From positions 55,638 through 119,637 of the forward strand of contig JAFGFE010000035.1 in assembly GCA_016931225.1 (NCBI GenBank): 64,000 nt of DNA, written 5' to 3'. Every line of letters begins with the position of its first letter. Position 1 is the stretch's first letter. A program made the position numbers and the translations under genes. This DNA is from Candidatus Zymogenaceae bacterium. Its GTDB lineage: Bacteria > Desulfobacterota > Zymogenia > Zymogenales > Zymogenaceae. Below, one piece after another: positions 54,163 through 62,572 of the stretch. The notes beneath the pieces were generated by a model. It was not told the origin of the DNA. It was given only the letters and a program-made list of their open reading frames with translations, and searched no databases.

Positions 54163-54628
54163 CCCGGCATGGGCCGGGTACCGTTATAGCGGTGGGGTGA
54201 TCAGATTGGGACTGGAAACCATATCTTTTGTATCTATAATCTCACCGGGTATATCTCCGGTGCGGCCCGTTGGCCGCCCGGCATGGGCCGGGAGCCAATA
54301 TAGTGGTGATCTGAACCGATAGGGGAACAAAGAAACAAAGGGGGCGAAAGATACCGGCGGGGCCTTGTGATGGGAGATAGCCCGGTAATATAGCATCTAC
54401 GCTCATTCACACTCATTCGGTCTCACTCCACCGCCTTATAGGGAGCCGGCACTGCCGGCCCCGGCAGGGACCGGGAGCCGACATAATGGTGAAGTGATAC
54501 TATCGAGTGATTAAATAATGGAAGGGATTGAGCTGCAATACGGCGACAGGCGCTCAGGACTACCGCGCTCTTGTTTCACGCCCCTGTTGTAGAAAACCAC
54601 CGCTATCTCGTCAGCCGACACTGTCGGC
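54163..54628. repeat. Hairpin repeat cluster (locus 5), DUF2330 gene to PHP gene
   Basis: Units: 54163-54200, CCCGGC-ATGG-GCCGGG then TATAGCGGTGGGGTGA; 54276-54314, the same hairpin then CAATATAGTGGTGA; 54421-54496, an inverted pair, CACTCCACCGCCTTATAGG with GCCGGC-ACT-GCCGGC and a second CATAATGGTGAAGTGA arm; 54596-54628, CCACCGCTATC then GCCGAC-ACT-GTCGGC, which is read as the last codons of the PHP gene. Segment 54498-54586 is homologous to 49646-49733, and 54380-54420 to part of 49817-49945. No other gene is seen in the gap. Confidence 0.78.
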
Positions 54629-55285
54629 GCCGCTTTTGCGCTCCCTCCTGACGGGACGACAGCGGCCTGCCTTTACCTCCCGAATCAGATCCTCGATCGT
54701 CTCTATGCGGTCTTCGAACATGGTATACGCCGCGCCCACGCCCCAGGGAAAATGGGCGTCGCTGCCGCCGATTTCCGGTATGCCGTACGGGTTGTAAAAC
54801 ACCCCCCTGGCCCCGTTGAACCGCTCCATGGCATGGACGACCGTCTCGGGATAGGCATGAGGATGGGCCAGGGCGCACAGCGCACCCAGGGATTCGGCGG
54901 TATCGAGAACATCTTTCACCTCATGGTCCATCTTTCCGAAATCCCGCGGCAGCTCGTGAAAAAATTCCTCCACGTCCCGGGGATACACCAGAAGATCCCC
55001 CTCCCTCGTCGAGACCTCCACTCCCAGCAGCATTCGGATTCCCGCGGCGTGAAACGCGTCGGCCAGGCTGTTGTATCGATCGGCGGTAACGCCCTCCTCC
55101 TTCCAGCCGAAGTTGTGGTCGGTTATCACCACGCCGTCCAACTCCTCCCCGGCGGCATACCGGGGTATCTCGAAGGGATCGTAGGCAGCGCAGGGAGATC
55201 CGATGGTCGTGTGAAGATGCAGGTCCCACCGGTGATAAACCGCTTTTTCCGTTATCGGCTCATCAGCATTGTGGTGATGTTTCAT
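54611..55285 (-). CDS. PHP-domain phosphoesterase-like protein
   Basis: 224 residues. PHP motifs: WDLHLHTTIG (H23, H25), VVITDHNFGW, GVEVSTREG, LALAHPHAYPET and IGGSDAHFP, in the right order for metal ligands of the trinuclear site. Smaller than histidinol phosphatase or Pol III PHP proteins; like RNase AM/YciV-type members it may be a nuclease or phosphoesterase. The last residues ADSVG and the stop come from a hairpin repeat, so the C-terminus is not native. Confidence 0.83.
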   Translation of the reverse strand: MKHHHNADEPITEKAVYHRWDLHLHTTIGSPCAAYDPFEIPRYAAGEELDGVVITDHNFGWKEEGVTADRYNSLADAFHAAGIRMLLGVEVSTREGDLLVYPRDVEEFFHELPRDFGKMDHEVKDVLDTAESLGALCALAHPHAYPETVVHAMERFNGARGVFYNPYGIPEIGGSDAHFPWGVGAAYTMFEDRIETIEDLIREVKAGRCRPVRRERKSGADSVG

Positions 55286-55331
55286 GGAATCCTTTCACCC
55301 CCCGGCGATCGGGAGGGTTCGTGTGTTCGAT

Positions 55332-56189
55332 CTACCTGAGGGTCGGAAGGGGCGGCCTGCTCACCTCTTCGGTTGCCGTTACCGAAACCGCGCCCCGGGT
55401 GCGAACCAGGGATGCGGGGAACGCTGCCGTCACCTCGCCGTGAAGCATCCGGCGGATGACCGCCTTCTGCCAGAACCTGTTCATATAGACCATGATTTTA
55501 TCGGCGGAAAAGATCTCATACATTCCCACGGTAACCGCCCGGGACGGAATATAGAAGATGCCCCCGCCGGCAGCGGTGACCGAGTTTATGGTTTTGGTCT
55601 CCCTGGAGAGAGAGAGCACTCGAGTCCTTCTTTTGATGAACTCGTCTTTCGATACCGTCTCTCCCGGCTCCGGCGGCTCATTGAAGGCCAGATGTCCGCT
55701 GATTCCCACACCGGCGAAGGCGATGTCGATACCCCCGGCGTCACTGATCATCCGGGTATATTCGTCCGGCTTTTTCGGGTCCGGAAAATGAACCCGTCTG
55801 GGATCCCACCCCGGGTGACCCGCGAGCGGCTCGACGACGGCCGTTTTGACAAAACCCCGAAACGACAATGGGTGGGATTCGGGGATGTACTCGTCATCAT
55901 CGGTGAGGTATTCGTCCATGAAAAAGAGGCTCAGTTCGGAAAGGTTCACGCCGTTCTCCCGAACCATCTTGGCGAAGGGTGTGTATTGCCCCACCGGACC
56001 CACCGGAAGGATAAACGAAGTCGGTTTTCCTGTGGCAGTGTTTTTTTCGATTGTATCGACCATTGCCCGGGCGAAATGGAGATAGAGTTCCTCCTCATCC
56101 GGCACGATCGTCACCTCAACTCCCGAATCCCTCCCCAGTTCTTCCGGGGTGATCGACATGATCCAATCAGGTGTGTTGTTGTCCGTCAT
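55332..56189 (-). CDS. Glucosamine-6-phosphate deaminase-like (NagB family)
   Basis: 285 residues from the ATG at 56189, with GGAAGGGA upstream; the longer frame starts in AT-rich spacer. NagB/SugarP isomerase fold: TSFILPVGPVGQYTPF, SLFFMDEYL with the catalytic Asp, and FAGVGISGHLAFNEPP with the active His. It should convert glucosamine-6-P to fructose-6-P and ammonia, or be a close paralogue. A GPH sugar symporter is divergently encoded 220 bp away. The 46-bp gap to the PHP gene is clean. Confidence 0.83.
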   Translation of the reverse strand: MTDNNTPDWIMSITPEELGRDSGVEVTIVPDEEELYLHFARAMVDTIEKNTATGKPTSFILPVGPVGQYTPFAKMVRENGVNLSELSLFFMDEYLTDDDEYIPESHPLSFRGFVKTAVVEPLAGHPGWDPRRVHFPDPKKPDEYTRMISDAGGIDIAFAGVGISGHLAFNEPPEPGETVSKDEFIKRRTRVLSLSRETKTINSVTAAGGGIFYIPSRAVTVGMYEIFSADKIMVYMNRFWQKAVIRRMLHGEVTAAFPASLVRTRGAVSVTATEEVSRPPLPTLR

Positions 56190-56310
56190 CGATTGGTCCC
56201 TTCCGATCGCCGTGACAAAGAGTGAAAAATTCCTATAAGTGTTTATTACACCGCATTTTTCACCATACGTCAAGTCATCTTCCCTCAATCTCATCCTTTG
56301 AAGAATTGAA

Positions 56311-56339
56311 TTGACAGGGATGGGCGGTTTGTTTAAAAT
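56311..56339 (+). promoter_or_regulatory. Consensus promoter of the GPH symporter gene
   Basis: TTGACA (56311-56316), a 17-bp spacer and TAAAAT (56334-56339), about 70 bp before the ATG. Confidence 0.75.
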
Positions 56340-56411
56340 TATGTCGATTTCGATTTTATTATACATACGATAAGGGCCGATGGTGCATCATCTTTACAAA
56401 AGGAGTGCGAC

Positions 56412-57869
56412 ATGTCTCCCTTGACCAAACCTTTCGAAGGCGAGCGGATACCTCTCACAACCAAGATATTTTTCGGCATGGGCGATTTCTTCGGCGGCGG
56501 CTCGTTCACGCTGATGGGCATCTTCTATATGATCTTTATGACCGATGTCGTATATCTCAAGCCTGCATACGCCGGCGCAATCATGCTGGCGGCCAAGCTG
56601 TGGGACGCCGTCACGGATCCGATCATGGGGCGTATCACGGATGCAACCCACAGCCGGTGGGGTCGGCGGCGGATGTACTATATTATAGGCATTGCCCCCA
56701 TCGCCGTATCATTCTTCCTGATGTGGGTGCCGCTTCAGCTGGAAAACCAGGTGGTGATGTTCATCTACTTCCTGATCGTCCAGCTTCTATTTCGTACCGT
56801 GTATACCATGGTGATGGTCCCCTACAACGCCATCATCCCGGAGCTGACGACCCTCTACGAGGAGCGAAACAACCTCTCCGGCATCCGGGGGGGACTCTCC
56901 ACCACGTCGAGCCTCCTCTCCGCGGTGATCCCGGCCCTGATCATCGCGCAATTCACCGACAAGGGAGTGGGTCACATGGTGATGGCGGCGATTTTCGGTC
57001 TGTTCTATTCCCTCCCCTTCATCGGCGTCTTTTTCGTTACCTACGAGCGACCGGAATATCAAAAGTCCGACCTGCTCCCCTTCTGGCAGTCGTTCAGGGA
57101 ATCGATGAAAAACCGCTCGTTTCGCCTGCTGTTGGGTCTGTATATTTTCTCCTATGTCTCCCTCGACATACTGATGGCCACGTTTCTCTATTTCCTGACG
57201 TACATCCTGGGCAAACAGAACATGAGCTCGACGCTGCTGGGCATCATGCTGATCACCCAGGTCCTCTTCCTGCCGCTGTTCGTCTACCTCGGCAACCGCA
57301 TCTCCAAGAGCAAGGCGCTCCTCATCGGCCTGTGCCTCTGGGCGGTCATGATGGCCATGGGATGGTTTTTCAGCAGCGATACACCTACCGTGGCCCTGTA
57401 TGTCTACGCGTTCCTGCTGGGGATATCCATCTCGCCGGTTGGCTTCATGCCCTGGGCAATGCTTCCGGACATCACCGATGTGGACGAGTTGATGACCGGA
57501 AAGCGCCGGGAGGGTATTTACGTCGGATTCATGACGTTCTTGAGAAAAATCTCCGCCGGCCTCGCCCTGGCGCTCCTCGGTTTCAGCCTCGATTTTGCAC
57601 GCTATATCCCCGATGTACCAATGGAAGAACAGACCGGTTCGGCCGTCCTCTCCATCCGCATCCTCTTCGCCTTCGTGCCGGTGGTGATGATCGCGTGCTC
57701 CGCCTACTTCTCGGCCAAATTTCCCCTCACCGGATTCGCACACAGGGTCTGCATGAGCGAGGTGAAGCGGAAGCGGGGGGAACAATACGAGGATATGGGA
57801 CTAACCTCGGATGAGAAACACACCATCCTCCGGTCCCTGGTGGGTCCGTCCTACACGCCGATGGATTAA
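56412..57869 (+). CDS. GPH-family sugar:cation symporter (MelB-like)
   Basis: 485 residues with about 12 helices. Start KIFFGMGDFFGGGSF and AAKLWDAVTDPIMGRITDATHSRWGRRR are the signature of the glycoside-pentoside-hexuronide family; the D-x-x-TDP and RWGRRR loops bear on cation coupling. MLPDITDVDELMTGKRREGIY is the conserved second-half counterpart. Substrate unknown; divergent from the NagB-like gene, so an amino-sugar or related glycoside is a guess. SD AAAAGGAG precedes the start. Confidence 0.9.
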   Translation: MSPLTKPFEGERIPLTTKIFFGMGDFFGGGSFTLMGIFYMIFMTDVVYLKPAYAGAIMLAAKLWDAVTDPIMGRITDATHSRWGRRRMYYIIGIAPIAVSFFLMWVPLQLENQVVMFIYFLIVQLLFRTVYTMVMVPYNAIIPELTTLYEERNNLSGIRGGLSTTSSLLSAVIPALIIAQFTDKGVGHMVMAAIFGLFYSLPFIGVFFVTYERPEYQKSDLLPFWQSFRESMKNRSFRLLLGLYIFSYVSLDILMATFLYFLTYILGKQNMSSTLLGIMLITQVLFLPLFVYLGNRISKSKALLIGLCLWAVMMAMGWFFSSDTPTVALYVYAFLLGISISPVGFMPWAMLPDITDVDELMTGKRREGIYVGFMTFLRKISAGLALALLGFSLDFARYIPDVPMEEQTGSAVLSIRILFAFVPVVMIACSAYFSAKFPLTGFAHRVCMSEVKRKRGEQYEDMGLTSDEKHTILRSLVGPSYTPMD

Positions 57870-57901
57870 CCCGCCACCCTCCTCCGCTCAAAAGCATCAA
57901 T

Positions 57902-57947
57902 AAAAAAGGCGGGAATGGGGTTCTTCCCCTCTCCCGCCTTTTTTCTG
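57902..57947 (+). terminator. Terminator after the GPH symporter gene
   Basis: AGGCGGGA and a second stem TGGGG/CCCCT lead into TCCCGCCT followed by six T residues (57906-57945). Confidence 0.88.
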
Positions 57948-58016
57948 AAACATATGTGTGGATACACGGACCGCATCCCACCCGCACTCAACTTCCCGGC
58001 GCCGTCTTCGGCGCCA

Positions 58017-58886
58017 TCAAGGTTCCGATAATGCGTCCGTATCGGTCACCGCCAGATCCCTCGCCAGCTCGAACGCGGCCCGGGCCTGCTCCGGCGATTT
58101 CATCAGGTCGTATGCCCCCGCCAGGATGAGCCTCAGGATGATCGATTCGGGATATATCTCGACGGCCTCCAGCAGATACTCCTCCTCCTCGAGGTACAGT
58201 TCGTGACACTCCAGCGCCAACGCCGTCAGGGCCGCCCCGGTCTCAGAGTCGATCTCCCCACTGTCGGTGGATGCCAGCTCATCAAGCCACCGCTGAACCG
58301 CAGCGTCCTCCTCTTCCGTAAGGACGGTAAAGGCGGGACGGTCGAAGGGATTGGCCGAAAGCCTGAGGTTGCACGCCACCACACAGAGGGTCACATCCCA
58401 CGAATACGTAACCCCCGGAACGAATTGGCACTCGTCGTCCTCCACCCTGGTGTGCGTCGTCACCGGCAGCATGTGGGTGACGGTCTCGACTCCATCGGCA
58501 TACAGATGAAAGATATAATTCCTGCCGTTTTCTGCCAGGTTCCAGCGAAAGCTCCCGTCCCAAAAAGAGGGGCGCACCCGGGTGTTCCTGGGCGACAGCA
58601 GGTACCGATCATCCCCGGACCCGCCCTGAACGTCCACCGCGAAAATCGGCTCTATTCTCCTTTTTTCTTCAATGACGCTCCTGATGCTCTCATACGGCTC
58701 TCCCCGCTTTCCCTCGATGGAGTCGGAGAGATCGGTCCAGGCGGCGTCGTACCAGGGGGCCACGACATATCGCGTGGGAAAGAAGATCTCCTGTATCCAG
58801 ATGGATGCACAGCCTGAGACACCCCCGGCGATCAGCAACCCGCACACAATAACCACTGCCGTTCGCGTAAGTCGATATGGTTTCAT
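58017..58886 (-). CDS. Unknown lipoprotein
   Basis: 289 residues from the ATG at 58886; an in-frame GTG at 58889 is the other option. A lipoprotein signal with lipobox GVSGC (Cys26) is clear. The mature part starts ASIWIQEIFFPTRYVVAPWYDAAWTDL and has no family I recognise; the C-terminal 90 residues are helical and TPR-like (EEEEYLLEAVEIYPES, then LAGAYDLMKSPEQARAAFELA). It begins 5 bp after the stop of the UGA-containing gene, so the two are likely one transcript. Confidence 0.7.
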   Translation of the reverse strand: MKPYRLTRTAVVIVCGLLIAGGVSGCASIWIQEIFFPTRYVVAPWYDAAWTDLSDSIEGKRGEPYESIRSVIEEKRRIEPIFAVDVQGGSGDDRYLLSPRNTRVRPSFWDGSFRWNLAENGRNYIFHLYADGVETVTHMLPVTTHTRVEDDECQFVPGVTYSWDVTLCVVACNLRLSANPFDRPAFTVLTEEEDAAVQRWLDELASTDSGEIDSETGAALTALALECHELYLEEEEYLLEAVEIYPESIILRLILAGAYDLMKSPEQARAAFELARDLAVTDTDALSEP

Positions 58887-58891
58887 CACTG

Positions 58892-60262
58892 TTATCCCAT
58901 ATCCTTCTGCAGCACCCTGGCGGCGGTGAGAATTGGATCTATCGTCGGGGTAAACGGCGGCGCGTAGGCCAGGTCCAGGTCAACGATGTCCTCTATCGTC
59001 AGCTTGCCTGCAAGGGCCGCGGCCATGATGTTTATCCGGTGGGCGGCGCCGTCACGCCCGGCGATCTGGGCGCCCAACAGCCGCCTCGTCTTTCTTTCCG
59101 CCACGAGGCATACACGGATCAGTGAGCTGCCCGGGTAGAGCCGCGGTTTGGAACGGCCCTCGATGGTCCGGTCGATGTAGTCGATGCCTTCCGCTTCCGC
59201 CTCCATGCAGCTGAGACCGGTGAATCCCACCTCCAGATCGAAGACCTTGAAGTGAGCCGAGCCGAAGATGCCCGGATAGGTGACATCGCCCCCCGCGGCG
59301 TTCTCCCCCGCCACCCAGCCCTGCTTGTTGGCCAAATCTCCCAGAGGGACGAATACCGGTTTATTGGTAATGCGATGGAGTACCTCGCAGCAATCGCCGG
59401 CGGCATAGATATGCTCATCTGACGTGCGCTGTCGCTCATCCACGCTGAGGGCGCCGCTTTTGCCCAGGGCAAGGCCCGCGGCTTTTGCGATCTCCGTATT
59501 CGGTATCACGCCCACTGAAATCAGCACCATGTCCGTGGGGAACTCGCCCTTATCCGTCACCACGGAGATGACCATGCCGTCCGCATCCAGGGTGAAGGAT
59601 GACGGGTTCGCATCCTGGATGAAGCGTACGCCGTGCTCCTCCACCTCCCCGATGATCATCTCGGAGATGTCATCTCCCAATCGACCCATCGGTTTTGACC
59701 CCCGATAGACCATCGTATTCTGAATACCAAGATGTCCGAAGGCCTCCGCCATCTCCAGTCCGATGAACCCGGCGCCCAAGGTTACCGCGCGGCTCGGTTT
59801 TTTCTCATCGATAAACCGCTTGATGCTCTCCGCGTCGGACAGCTCCTTGAGGTAAAAGACGTTGGGGGCGTCATCGCCCGGTATGTTCAGCCGGCGGGAT
59901 CGGGCGCCGGTGGAGATAATCAACGTGTCGTAGGGAACGGTTATCGTCCTGTCGTTTTTGATGTCCCTGACCTGTGTCTCCTTCGCCTGCGTGTCGATGG
60001 AGAGCACTTCATGCTGGAGGTGGATATCGATATCATGGCCGTCCTTGAAAACCCGAGGAGGTCTGACGATGTATTTATTCAGTTCGTTTGAGGTGGCTAC
60101 ATCACCGATGTAGTAGGGCATCAGTCAGGCGGAATAGGAAATATACGGGCCTTTTTCGTAGAGATCGATCTTGAGTCCAGAATCCACCCTGCGAGCGCGA
60201 CTGGCTGCGGCTGTCCCCCCGGCCACGCCGCCGGCGATTACGAGTTTCCTTTCATCGGCCAT
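58892..60262 (-). CDS. CoA-disulfide reductase/NADH oxidase-like, predicted selenoprotein (in-frame UGA at the redox Cys)
   Basis: 456 residues if UGA is read as Sec. The ATG at 60262 begins MADERKLVIAGGVAGGTAAASRARR (FAD-binding GGVAGG at 11-16). The segment EKGPYISYSA-UGA-LMPYYIGD aligns with the family active site, YSYANCGLPYYIGG, where this position is the redox-active Cys; so residue 46 is UGA (60125-60127) in place of Cys. The rest is intact: NAD-binding GAGFIGLEMAEAFGHLG, YAAGDCCEV, and the C-terminal dimer domain to 58892. Eleven nt after UGA is a 7-bp hairpin with loop GGU, in the position of a bacterial SECIS. A standard caller would start at 60121 and lose 47 residues. Confidence 0.82.
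60097..60127 (-). promoter_or_regulatory. UGA codon and SECIS-like hairpin
   Basis: On the minus strand: UGA (60127-60125), 11 nt, then CUACAUC-GGU-GAUGUAG (60113-60097), a perfect 7-bp stem. The apical loop begins with G and lies 18 nt after the UGA, within the spacing known for bacterial SECIS elements that bind SelB. The stem is within the coding frame, as is usual in bacteria. Confidence 0.65.
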
Positions 60263-60481
60263 ACTATCTGTCCTCCCTATATCTATTGATTCTTTTCAAC
60301 CTCACATCCACACCGCCCCGCTTCCTCTATGCTTCTATTCTTCTTTTATGTCCACGCTCATGCCCACCCTTGCTCACTCTGAGTATCGGTGGCAACACCC
60401 CTCCGCCGCACGCATTAATCCACTTTTTTATCAGACAATTTCAAACCGTTCCCGATTCAGCGATGAGCGGGCATCCCTCTT
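60263..60481. other. Intergenic gap, no gene seen
   Basis: 219 bp between the flavoprotein gene and the UGA-containing gene, both on the minus strand. It should hold the promoter and SD (AGGACAG before the ATG) of the latter. No hairpin repeat or terminator is evident. Confidence 0.45.
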
Positions 60482-61096
60482 TCACCCGGACGACAGGGCC
60501 CTTCCCATTCTCTCCGCTTTCCGCGCCGTCTTTTCCCGCTCTCTGATGGGCATTCCCATCATCGACCCACCCTCTATCAGCGTGTATGAGGTCCGATATC
60601 CCGCAAAGCGTAATATTTCGGAAAGCCTCTTCTTGAAACAGCGATATTCCCTCGAAAGACTGAATAGGAACGTCGGTGCGATGCTGCTGGTAATGTACAT
60701 ACCCGGCTTCGTCGGCATGTGCTTCGGCATCGGTATCCCCTTGAAACCGCCGTCCAGGGCCTTATCATATGTCAGGGCGGTCATGCGGTGCGCCAGGACG
60801 GTCAACGGTGCGCTCATGGTTCCCCAATAAATGGGGCATGCCACTACCAGGGCGTCGGCCGTCAGCATCTGCTCGAATATATCCCTGACGTCGTCCTTTA
60901 CGACGCAGTCGGCGATCGGCGCATCCTTCTGGCCGAAACAGCTCATGCAGCCCCTGCAGTATCGAATGTCTTTTTCCGCAAGGAATATCTCGGAGATCCG
61001 GGCATCGTTCTCTTCGAATCCCCGTTTCACCATATCGATCAGAACCCGGGTGTTTCCTTGAGCGCGGTAGCTGCCGTTGATGATGAGAATATTCAT
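60482..61096 (-). CDS. NADPH-dependent FMN reductase / iron-sulfur flavoprotein-like
   Basis: 204 residues. Flavodoxin-like start MNILIINGSYRAQGNTRVL (the GS-x-R-x-x-x-NT FMN loop). The Cys cluster YCRGCMSCFGQ with a fourth Cys in IADCVVKDD is the compact motif of iron-sulfur flavoproteins (Isf), although its last spacing is longer than usual. VVACPIYWGTMSAPL is the second FMN loop. It likely acts in electron transfer or reductive detoxification. It precedes the UGA-containing reductase gene on the same strand, separated by 219 bp. Confidence 0.83.
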   Translation of the reverse strand: MNILIINGSYRAQGNTRVLIDMVKRGFEENDARISEIFLAEKDIRYCRGCMSCFGQKDAPIADCVVKDDVRDIFEQMLTADALVVACPIYWGTMSAPLTVLAHRMTALTYDKALDGGFKGIPMPKHMPTKPGMYITSSIAPTFLFSLSREYRCFKKRLSEILRFAGYRTSYTLIEGGSMMGMPIREREKTARKAERMGRALSSG

Positions 61097-61379
61097 TGTG
61101 CTCCGTTATCGACCGATATAATACGGGATGATGTGAACACTTGACGGCATCAGAGTGAACTGTCGAAAAGAGGGCGGAAGCAACAAGAGAGAAACACCGG
61201 TCTTTTCGCATTCACTTCATATGTCGTGGCACGAACATGTCCGGTCGGACCATCACGTGTTATTGTAGATGCGGCATCCCGTTTTTTCAAGGTTAAAACA
61301 ATCTGCACCGCTCGTTTATCGAACAAAAGGCGAAAACCGATCGTCCAGAGAATAAAAAACCGCTTTCTGCCGAAAATTG
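61097..61379. other. Intergenic gap without recognised features
   Basis: About 280 bp between the flavoprotein start and the promoter of the nitronate monooxygenase operon. No convincing coding frame, terminator or repeat unit is seen. Confidence 0.45.
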
Positions 61380-61408
61380 TTGACATAAAGGCATGGCTTT
61401 GCTATAAG
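61380..61408 (+). promoter_or_regulatory. Strong promoter of the nitronate monooxygenase-like operon
   Basis: TTGACA (61380-61385), a 17-bp spacer and TATAAG (61403-61408). Confidence 0.75.
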
Positions 61409-61422
61409 CAATATCATAAAGC

Positions 61423-61439
61423 TTAAAGTTATACTTTAA
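61423..61439 (+). promoter_or_regulatory. Palindromic operator candidate at the transcription start
   Basis: TTAAAGT-TAT-ACTTTAA, a perfect palindrome with 7-bp arms, about 15 bp downstream of the -10 box. The position fits a repressor of TetR, MarR or GntR type; none is encoded in the window beside it. Confidence 0.55.
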
Positions 61440-61573
61440 CCTTGTATAATCCTGTAGAATGGACGCTTTATCCGGCTCCCGCCTCAGCAGAGAGACCCTC
61501 CATCCCGAATCGGGAGACCGTATCCGTCTGTATCCAATCGTATCATCTTACTCCCAATTCCGAGGAGGGTTTC

Positions 61574-62569
61574 ATGTTCAAAACCGCCATCACTGAAATG
61601 TTCGGCGTCAAATACCCGATCATCTGTGGCACCATGATGTGGCTTTCCATTCCACCGCTGTGCGCGGCCATCTCCGAGGCTGGCGGCCTGGGGAACCTCA
61701 CCGCCGGCAATTACGAAACTGAAGAGGAATTCAGAAACGCCATCAACGAGGTCAGAAAGCTTACCGACAAGCCGTTCTTCGTGGGCATCACGATGCTCCC
61801 GTCCCTCAGGATTACCCCGGACCATCACAAAATGTATGTCCGGGTGTGCGCCGAGGAAAAAATCGCGGGCATCGAGTTTTCCGGCTCCCCGGTGGACAAG
61901 GGGGCGGGCATGGATCACGTTGAAATGCTCAAGAAGGCTGGGGTTAAGTTCTTCCACAAGGTCGGGGCGGTGCGTCATGCAAAGCACGCCGAAAAAATCG
62001 GGTATGACGGAGTTTTCGCCGCCGGTATCGAGGAGGGAGGCCATCCTCTGGACGACGATGTCTCCACCATGATACTGACTCCCCGGATCAAGCAGGAAGT
62101 GGATCTGCCGGTGGTGACGGTGGGCGGCATCGCCAACGGCCGCTCCATCGCCGCGGCCATTACCCTGGGGGCCGACGGAGTCATGATGGGAAGCCGCTTT
62201 GTGGCCACCAAGGAATGCCCCTGCCACGATAACATCAAAAGCGAGCTGGTTAAACGCCAGGAGTTCGACACCACCATTTTCGGCAAGTCCACCGGTTTGC
62301 AGGGTCGCGCGCTCATGAGTGACGTCATCCGGGAGGTCATCAAGATCGAGGATGCCGGCGGCGGACTGGAGGACCTCATTCCCCTCCTTTCGGGATTACG
62401 CATAAAAGAAGCGTGGAAAACAGGTGATGTCAATTTCGCCCCCCTCATGGTGGGCCAGTCCATCGGACTCATCAAAGACGTCCCCACCGTCAAGGAGCTT
62501 CTGGACCGCATGGGGAAGGAAGCCCTGGAAACCATGGAGGAGTCGAACAAAAAGGTCACGAAGGAGTAA
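61574..62569 (+). CDS. Nitronate monooxygenase / FabK-like flavoprotein
   Basis: 331 residues from the ATG at 61574 (AGGAGGG upstream); the longer frame starts before the SD. NMO/enoyl-ACP reductase II TIM barrel with FMN: YPIICGTMMWLSIPPLCAAISEAGGLG, AAGIEEGGHPLDDDVSTM, and VVTVGGIANGRSIAAAITLGADGVMMGSRF as the phosphate loop. Proteins of this family either oxidise nitronates or reduce enoyl-ACP. Placement before an enoyl-CoA hydratase and a hotdog protein suggests acyl-CoA chemistry. Confidence 0.87.
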   Translation: MFKTAITEMFGVKYPIICGTMMWLSIPPLCAAISEAGGLGNLTAGNYETEEEFRNAINEVRKLTDKPFFVGITMLPSLRITPDHHKMYVRVCAEEKIAGIEFSGSPVDKGAGMDHVEMLKKAGVKFFHKVGAVRHAKHAEKIGYDGVFAAGIEEGGHPLDDDVSTMILTPRIKQEVDLPVVTVGGIANGRSIAAAITLGADGVMMGSRFVATKECPCHDNIKSELVKRQEFDTTIFGKSTGLQGRALMSDVIREVIKIEDAGGGLEDLIPLLSGLRIKEAWKTGDVNFAPLMVGQSIGLIKDVPTVKELLDRMGKEALETMEESNKKVTKE

Positions 62570-62572
62570 TTG

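Noticed and set aside
60097..60262. Reading the TGA at 60125-60127 as a pseudogene or a sequencing error
   Set aside because: The codon falls on the catalytic Cys position and the frame is otherwise intact with a correctly spaced hairpin; Sec is the better explanation, though selenium machinery was not seen in this window.
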